Source: an uncultured Ruminococcus sp.
Lineage (GTDB): Bacteria > Bacillota > Clostridia > Oscillospirales > Ruminococcaceae
DNA: 64,000 bases
Reading direction: 5' to 3'
Assembly (NCBI GenBank): GCA_949291125.1
Contig: CASEUJ010000016.1
Span: 149,932-213,931 of the forward strand
This document shows, in pieces, positions 1-9,300 of this stretch. Positions within the stretch are counted from its first letter, which is position 1; every line of letters starts with the position of its first letter. Below the pieces are notes generated by a model. That model was not told the origin of the DNA and did not search any database. It was given only the letters and a program-made list of their open reading frames with translations. The translations under genes were made by a program, and so were the position numbers.

Positions 1-2
1 AC

Positions 3-311
3 AACAATAAAATTTTATTAAAGCGTGTGATTGGTCTTCCTGGGGATATTATCGATCTACAGGAAGACGGTACAGTATATGTGAATGGGGAACCATTAGA
101 GGAACCGTATCTGAGTGAAAAGGCATTTGGGGAGTGTGATATTGACCTTCCGTATCAGGTACCGGACAATCGGATTTTTGTGATGGGGGATCACCGGTCG
201 ACTTCGGTCGACAGCCGTTCGACAACGGTTGGCTGTATCGCGGAGGAGTATGTGATCGGAAGAGTGATCTTTCGGATCTGGCCGATAGAAGCGATCGGCA
301 CATTGCGCTAA
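3..311 (+). CDS. lepB: Type I signal peptidase, C-terminal part (5' end outside window)
   Basis: This is the C-terminal part of a type I (SPase I) signal peptidase, the membrane serine protease that removes signal peptides from exported proteins. The reading frame is already open at the left edge. It shows the catalytic-lysine block K-R-V-I-G-L-P-G-D (Lys codon 21-23) and the GDHRSTSVDSR block that matches the family's GDNRxxSxDSR box. The N-terminal anchor and catalytic serine lie outside the window. The stop is 45 bases before the giant pilin gene, on the same strand, so it is probably the first visible gene of the pilus operon. Dedicated signal peptidases are known in sortase pilus islands; a role in maturing these pilins is inferred. 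The final segment VIFRIWPIEAIG is typical of the C-terminus. Confidence 0.93.
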   Translation, partial: NNKILLKRVIGLPGDIIDLQEDGTVYVNGEPLEEPYLSEKAFGECDIDLPYQVPDNRIFVMGDHRSTSVDSRSTTVGCIAEEYVIGRVIFRIWPIEAIGTLR

Positions 312-356
312 GAACTGAAATGGGTTTGAAAAAAGGCTATAAAGGAGGCGCGAATT

Positions 357-3300
357 ATGGATATGAATCGCAAGGCAGAATCGTATCTCACAAAGCATAA
401 ATATCAAAAGCGGAAAACGATTTGCACCGCGCTTCTTTCGGTGCTTATGGTGTTCTGCGTGGTCAGTAGCCTGATTATGCCTGCGGTGAGTATGACGATC
501 GACGCAGTACAGGAGTTTGTGGTAGAACAGGAAGAGATGGAGCTGTATGCAGCACCGCCAGCGGATGCACCGAATGCGGTAGATATTATGATCGGGACAT
601 ATACTGTGACAGTGACAGTGGCTAGAGATCATGTGATTTACAGCAATGATAGTACTACTTCAACTGAGGATTATACGATTTCAGGGAATGAAACAGATAT
701 TGCCTTTGATTTATCTTACACAATAAATAATGTAGTAGAGAGGCTACCATCCAGGGGACCACATTTATATATGTCGATTGGAAACTTGACCGACTGCGTG
801 TCGTTTAATGAACAGCAGGCAACAGGGAATGTTTCTGATGAAGCGTATTTTCTTGAAATAGGGGAAGATTCTGCCGGTACTTATGCTATTGATGAAGAAG
901 GCTACATTAAAATCACATTGACTGACCGATATATTACATATTTGCATGATCAGGCAGGCGGTAATCTGGTCGGTACCCTGAATTTTTCTGGTACGATCAG
1001 CCGCGCAAATACTGAAACTGGCGACCAGACCTTGAATATCGGCGATCAGGAAATCACCGTAAAATTTGAAGATCGCTATCCCGAGATCACCAGTAAATCG
1101 GGAAGCCTCGATACAACAGATGGCACAATTGACTGGACAGTTGTAATCAACAATTCTGATGGAATCGATTTGAGCGGTTATCAATTTACGGATTCTATGT
1201 TGAAGGATTCTGGTATCTCACTGGCAGAGGACACATCAATTGTGATTGAACCTTCAACCGCGGCTACGGAAAATGGAAAGACTATTACCTTTACCGCTGG
1301 TTCAAAAGATGCGAAAACAATTACAATAAAATACACCACAAAACTGACGGAAGAACAACTGAAAACAAATGCCGCATCTTTAAATAATACCGCGCAATTG
1401 ACAAAAGATAACTATACCAGCGAAAAAACCGGTAGCGTCTGGTTGTCCAACGCATTCACCGTCAACAAATCTGGTGCGCCGAATTATACATCCAAGAAGA
1501 TCGATTGGACAATCACGATTCAAAGTGAATACGGTGTATCGTTGGATGAGTATCGGATTGAGGATCAAAATATTCCGGCTTCTGGAGCTACGGTTTCTCC
1601 CAGTGGGACGCTAAAAAATGAAGGCAATGGCGTATGGTCGCTTTCGGGAACAAATGGTGCCAAGACTGTTACCATTAGCTACTCTACCGATCCTTCCAAA
1701 ACTGATGAGACTGTAACAGACAACAACACAGTCAATTTGCAATTCCCCTCCGGGAAGCCGACAGGTGACAGCACCACAGCATCTGTTACCTATAAAAAGC
1801 AGAGTGACTTGATCAACTTCAATAAGAGTGTGGCAAGCTATAATCAGGACACTCACGAGATCACTTGGAGCATTACGGTAACACCGGAGTGGCTGGAAAA
1901 TGAAAATCGGCATTACAGCTTAGAAGGATACTCCTTAACAGATAGTAAGTTTAGTAGCTTAACATTAGATGATCTGACTTTTGAGCCGGGCAATCTGGAT
2001 TTGAAAAATGACAATAGAGTCACTTTGACTGGGGATACGCTGACCTTCCATACTGATGTGTGTCAGATTGTAACGATCACTTATAAAGAAAGGGTGGAGT
2101 TTGAAGGCACCAAAGCAGTTACTGTGACAAACCCGATCAGCGACAGCAATGGGCATACTACTACAGTCGAAACAGCGGTGACGCCCAGAAATTCGTTTTC
2201 GAAAACGCTTGTCGGCTCTGATACAAAAACAGAAGCTGCCAATGGGCAACTTAACGAAACATTAAACTGGCAGGCGGAAATTCTGTGGGATGGAAAGTTT
2301 GCAAATTTGTCGCTACAAGATACGCCTGGCGTTACGATTCATGTGGCAAGCGGTGTACATGCATCGCATACGCTAAATCGGGATTCCATCGTGGTGAAGG
2401 CGAAGAAGGCGTCTGGGGATGGATATACGACAATCGACGCATCGAACTATACCATTGCCTCTAATGACACCGGCTTTACCATTACGTTTCATGACAACAA
2501 TACACTTGACACAAACGGCTATAACTACGTACTGATCGAATATTCCACCACCGCAACAATGGATTCGGTGCAGGGTGTGGAGAATGCATTTGCAAATGGT
2601 AGTATTGAATACAAATTTACCAACAAGGGATCGTTTAATGGGCTTCAATCTGAAGAGAACACCTTTACGTTCATTCGCACAAATCCTGATGTCGATGAAA
2701 AAGCAGATATTACCATTACGAAGCAATGGAATGATCAGGACAATGCCGCAGGAAGACGCCCCGATAACGTTACCGTAAAACTGGAATACAAGAAAAAGGT
2801 AGGCGATACATGGGATGTCAGCTGGCATGATGTAAAAGGCATACAAGGCAATTACCTGTTTTATAACGAAGCAGAAGCAGAAGGCTCTACCAATAATTCA
2901 GCTTATCGCGATGCCAGCGTATTTGAGTATGTGTTGGATTCCAACAACAACTGGAGCATGAATCTTGAGACTTTGGGACTTCCCAAGGTAGAAGCCTCTG
3001 CAAATGCTGACGGCACACAGGGGACAATTACGGAATATTGTTATCGCGTCGTAGAAGTTAAGGCAGGGGATACTGAGATTTCCAACAACTTCTTCAGAGT
3101 AGAGAATGGTTCCTATGAAGTCACGTATCTGGCGAATAACGGAACGTCGCTATTCGAAAACGGGATTCAGTCCGGCACGATGACGATCACAAATACATTC
3201 CGGAAAAATATTGCAGTTCAGGCAAAAAAGACCTGGGATGGAGATGGAAAAACGTATCCGGTTGTGGTAACGCTGCAGAGAAGCTATGATGGACAAAATT

Positions 3301-6300
3301 GGTCGGATTATACGCCGACTGACAGCAGTAGCGCAACGGTAATGCTCGATTCTGCAAATGAATTCTCCCATATTTGGGATAATCTTCCTGCCATGGGCGT
3401 TGAAAACAATGTACACGTCGAATATCAATATAGAATTGTTGAGACGAAGTTTGACGGTCAGGAAGTGACAGATGACGGGCAAAGATTTGTGATCCGGAAC
3501 GATGACCAAACGATTGCCGGTTATTATGAAGTGACCCAGCGTATCAGCGCGACAGCGAAATCTAATTCGTCAAATAATCTTGATACACAAACCTTAGAAG
3601 TCAAGAATACGTATCACCCGACGAATACGATTACCATTTCTGCGAATAAGAAATGGTCGGATGAAGCACATCAATTAAAGGGCGTTGTTGTCCAGCTGCA
3701 AAGAAAAGCAGAAGGAGCGAATCCTACAGATTGGGAAGCGTATCCAGATGATGATACTTCAAAACAGACATTGGATAGCAAAAATAACTGGACTTGCAGC
3801 TGGAGTGATCTTCCGAACCAACAGATCGACGAAAACAACAATATCACAAAGTACACCTATCAGGTTGTAGAAGTTGGCGTGCAAAACGGTGATTCTACTG
3901 TGAATTTCGGCGACCAGGTACAGTCCGAACAAAAGTTCGCCGTTGAAACAGATGGTTATTATGAAATCAGCTATTCTACTGCGAGCGGCGGGGTAAATCA
4001 TACAAATTCGCTTGATGCAAGTGGGACGATTTATGTAACCAATACGTATCGATCTGTCGCTACTGCCAGCATTACGCCGCAGAAGGTGTGGAAAGATGAT
4101 AGCGCATATGCCAACCAGAGACCTGAAGTTACCTTTGAATTGCAGCAGAAGATCGGCGATGGCGAATGGCAATCATTACATGGCGAATTGCAAAATGGCG
4201 TATTTGTTGTGGATGAAAGCAAGGATGCTTATCGCGTTACGCTGAATTCACAAAATCAAGTGTCCTGGAGTGATTCTACATGGGAACTGGCAACGATTAC
4301 TGGTCTGCCGGAAAAGGTGTTGACTGTAAATTCTGCGAATGGGACATATACGGAAACGTATTGCAGCTATCGGTTTGTAGAAGTTGTGACGGTAGATGGA
4401 CAGGAGCAGATACTTGCAGATGGCGGAGAGTTTAACCCGTCCTATACTGGTACAGATGGTATTGTAGAGGGAAAATATACAATCAGCATCAATGGTGGAA
4501 CTGTTACGAATACATTCAAGGAGTCAACAGGAATCTTGAAAAATATTCTGGATAAAAACGGAAATTCTATCAACACCATCACAAAGGATGATCTGGATAC
4601 ATGGCCAACGATGACAGTTGAAGGAGAAGAATATTATGTTTTTAACTGGATTATTGAGTTTGAGGTTTTTAGGAGTGAAAGTATTAATGACATTCAATCT
4701 CCGGTTATAGATGTACTGCCAGAAGGATTTTCTTTATGTACTGATTCTACCAAGAATGGAAATCCATCGAATTTAGGTCCAGGTGGGTACATAGATCCAG
4801 ACGATATTGTTGCAACATCTGATGTTATGTATCAGGTAAAAAGAGCAGTTGGTGATTATTATCCATCCCCATTGTTTATTTGGCGTACTTATTATGCCGT
4901 TTGGATGTCAGAAAATACTGAAGCCAATTTATGGGAAATGTGGGATCGGAACGATCGTTATTACTATGAAGAAAATTATAGTGGTAAAACGATTGGCAAC
5001 TGGGTTTATAAAGATGCAGATGGAAATGAATACACAGGTTCTGTTTTAAACCCAGAACTTGTAGGCAAAAATATTGTTATATTTAACAAGCCTTATAATT
5101 CTGCCTCGCTTTCTCCAATTATCGCTTACAGTACAAAAATCAAATGCTCTGAATTGGATGCAAAGGTAGAGAAAGGAAGCTATACATTCTCCAATGATGC
5201 AGAACGGTATACGGTTAACACGAGTGCAAAAGAAGTTACTGCAACTGGTTACACCGCTTCTGCCTCCCTCACCATCACCAACACCCAAAACCGCGGTTTG
5301 ATCACCAAGGACTACAGTGCAACGCTGATTCCTGGTTACATCCAATACAGTCTGGATGTTAACCCGGAGGGCAAGAACCTCTCCACAGGTGATACCATTG
5401 ATATTGCGGATCTGTTTCAGACGAACAGCTATTATGACCACGACTGGAATACCAGCAACAAGGCCACAGATGAAACAACATATGGAGATAAGCTGATCGA
5501 TGTTGTCATGAATAATATTCGTGTGTATCAGTATGATGCCAATGGCAACGAGACGTTGCTTCCAGTGAATCAATACACGATTCTGTTCCAGAACAGCAGT
5601 GAACTGGACACCGGTGCGGCGCTGTTACAGATGACAGTTCCGGATGAAATGCATCTTCGTATTGTCTATTCATATAAGCTTGTGGCGAATGAAAATACAC
5701 CATCTGTCCTGAATGGCTGTTTAAGCTCGACCAGAGAAAATGGCAGATACGCAGTGATGCGTCCCGGACTGATTCCACCCGAAGGCGATAGGATTGTATT
5801 TTCAAATACAGCAACGCTGACATCGGATAGTGCCACAGATTCCAGTTCAGAGAATAATATTGAGTATGAGGTGTTCCGTTCAGGCGGCACGATCTCGACA
5901 AATACACTCCCGAGTATTACAAAAGTGAATACCGGCGACTATACCATAAACGATCTGGATGCGACCTTCTTGCTTGCAAGGTATGACGTTGCGAGCGGCA
6001 TGTGGTATTATGCGGGCGAGATCGGCGACAAAGGCGTGATCACCTGGGAAGAAGATGGCTATACCAATACATCCCTTTCAAGTTCGGCCGTTAAAATTGA
6101 TACTGCCGGTGGCGCAGTTTCAGTCGATCTGGAGGAGAGTGTCCTCTATAAGCTGGTGGAAATTTCAGTGCCGGCTGGTTATGAGGGATCGGATCTGACC
6201 AATTCCAGCGGCGCCGTATTAAGCGCAGCGGAATATGAAGCACTAATCAGAGCCTATCTCAACAGCGGCGTAACAATTACAGGCGGTATTAATTACAGAA

Positions 6301-9300
6301 ACTTCCTGACCAACCATGTGCATATCCACTATTTTGCCTATAACAGTACCCTGAGCGGCGATGCACTGCCGGCTGGGGTGACATCCGAAAATGTGATGCA
6401 GATCAGAACCGGCGGAAATATCGAAATTCCCAACAACGAGCTTGTGGATATTACCGTCAATAAGAGCTGGATCGGGACGGACGGCAATGTGGAAGAGAAT
6501 AAGGATGCTTCTGTTACAGTAGAATTGTACTGGTCTTACACAAAATCTTCTACAGGAATTCCGGAAGATGCAACGCTGGCAACGGCAGAGAATCTGGGGA
6601 TCGTGGGAAGCGATTTTACGAATATCAAAAAGATTATAACACCCGAACAACTGCCGACAACGCCAACATGGGAAAATTTGCCGAATGGTAAAAATGACCG
6701 ACCGATTTATTATTACATCAAAGAGACGGCGTATACCATTGGCGAAAAAACCTATGAACTGATGGACAATGGACAATATATTTGTACCGAAGACAGTTCA
6801 AACGGTGGGTATTTGCCGACGTATATCGGAAATGCATCTTATGTTACAACGGGCTCCGATGATACAGTGCAGAATAATGTTCATGTCACTATAAACAATT
6901 CTCAACAGCTGATGCTGAAAAAAGTGTGGAGAAATGCAGACGGCGGCGAATTGGCTGAGCGGTATATCCCAATAGATACATTGCAAGTAGCAATTTATGG
7001 ATATGATGCAGACAATCAGAGAACAGCGAATCCTCTGGTTACCACCACATTGAAAAAATCAGAGAGTTGGCAAACGAATATCACAAATTTGGTACAAAAT
7101 ATCGATCTGAGCCAGTATAAAAGTTTTGAGGCAGTTGAAATTGGCAGCAATGCGAGTCTGGATGGTTTTGTAGTCAGCTGTGTCTTCAACCTGAACCAGA
7201 ACACCGGCGAGATCACGGTTACCAACCGTAGCACCCAGCCGACAGAGGCCTCTGTTACAGTCAATAAGATTTGGAGCGATGGTGCTGATCTGCATAAGAG
7301 CGATTCTGTTGCAGTGACGTTGTATCGGACAGTGGCACAAGTGCGAAGTGATCAACTCACAAATCTGACTGCGGATATGCTCATAGAGGAGTATAATGCA
7401 CATGTTGTGACACCGACAGATAAAAACGACACACAAAAGTATGAAAATGTGCTGCTCAGTGCCAACAACAACTGGACCTACACTTGGACAGGATTGCCGC
7501 TGGATAATGGAACAGATGACACGGATGCAACGCAATCATATTACTATTATGCGGTGGAGACTCAGATCAACGCGGCAGATTCTGACGAATATACGCCTAC
7601 TTATGAGGCCGTGGTCAACGGCGCAAAGACCACCTATAACATCACCAACACCCGAAACGCCATTGTGGTACAAAAACAGTGGTATGACGAAGACGGCAAT
7701 GTGCTCGTCAAGTATAATGAAAACGGCGAGCTGGTGGATGCAGAAGGGAATGTGCTGAGCGATGCAACGTATGAGCTGTATGATAGCTTAAAAGCAACGG
7801 TCGAGGTGTATCGGCAGACGGTGCAGGCACCGGAAGATGGGATTGACATCCTGGCGTTGGGTGATTCTATTACAAATGGTGATGGAAATGGCGGCACAGG
7901 TTATTTGAGTTATTTGGTGGATAATCTTGAAAATGAAAGCATTGGGATTAATGTAAATAATTCATATAAATGTGGTCACTCTGGCTATGCAATTAAGTCA
8001 ATGTCATATGGCTCACTACCTGAAGGACTAACCTTTACGGAGAGTCGAAGCGGTATTTACGATTGTGTTGATACTGATTTCAATGGAAGGAACCCTGACA
8101 TTGTTCTATTGATGGCTGGTACAAATGATATCATTAGTAACTATCGTACTGGTATTACGGATAGACTTCATGAATTAATTGATAAAGTTCAAAGTGTTGC
8201 CCCGGATGCAGTAATATTTGTGGCAAGTATACCTGATTTTAATTTGGACGGAACACCCTATGGAACTGTAGTGAGTCAAAACTGGTTTAAATATTATGAC
8301 CAGACAACAGGTGATGTTGTATCTAACCATCAAGTAACTTATGATACTGCATTTGAAACTATGATCAATGGCTTCATTGATGATTATAATTCCAGCATTC
8401 AGTCTCTCGTAAATCAGCTATCTGCACAAGGCGAAAAAGTGCAATACGTAGATATTAATAGCGTCGTATTGCAAGAACACTTGACAGATGATGGTTGTCA
8501 TCCGAATGATGCTGGTAACAAAGCTATGGCAGCTAAGTGGGCAGAAGCCATCAACGACTACTACACCACATCCGACGCCGAAGCATTTCAAACAACGGTC
8601 ACCCTTAACCGCACCAACAACTGGACGGCAGCAGTAGACGTTCCGGATGACGGCGCATATTATGTGAAAGAAACGGCACCCACAAGCGGCTGGACAGTTA
8701 CTTATTCCGATCCGTCCACAACGGATGAACCCAGCGGAACACCCATCAGTCAGACGGCTGGCGGTACAGTTCTGATCATGAATACGCGTCATACTCCAGA
8801 AACTGAGCTTACTGTAGAAAAAACGTGGGAAAAGGATACGGCGGCCGACCGACCGGCCAGCATCACGCTGACGTTGCTGCGGCGAGTTGGTACAACGGGC
8901 AACTGGGAAGAATATCGAGCGACGCCGACAGCTGTAAAGGATGATGCAAATGGAAAGTGGACATTGACCTATTCAAATCTTCCGATGCAAGACCTTGGTG
9001 GCGACACCTACTACTATAAAGTAGAGGAAACGAGAGTACCAGAGGGCTATACCGTATCGTATGGTACAAATAATGGCCCGGATGGCGAGGGCGTTATGGC
9101 ACAGGACGGCGCCTCTGCCGGGACGCTGACTCTCACTAACACCCGTTCGGTTTCTCTGAAACTGCAAAAAGTGTGGGATGACCAGAATCAGGATCACACA
9201 GGCGACAGCGTAACTGTGAAATTGTATCGCTCGACAACTGAGCCGACGGACACCGCCAATCTCGCACTTTCCCTTAGCTCGAGTAATGTTTCGGTGAGCG

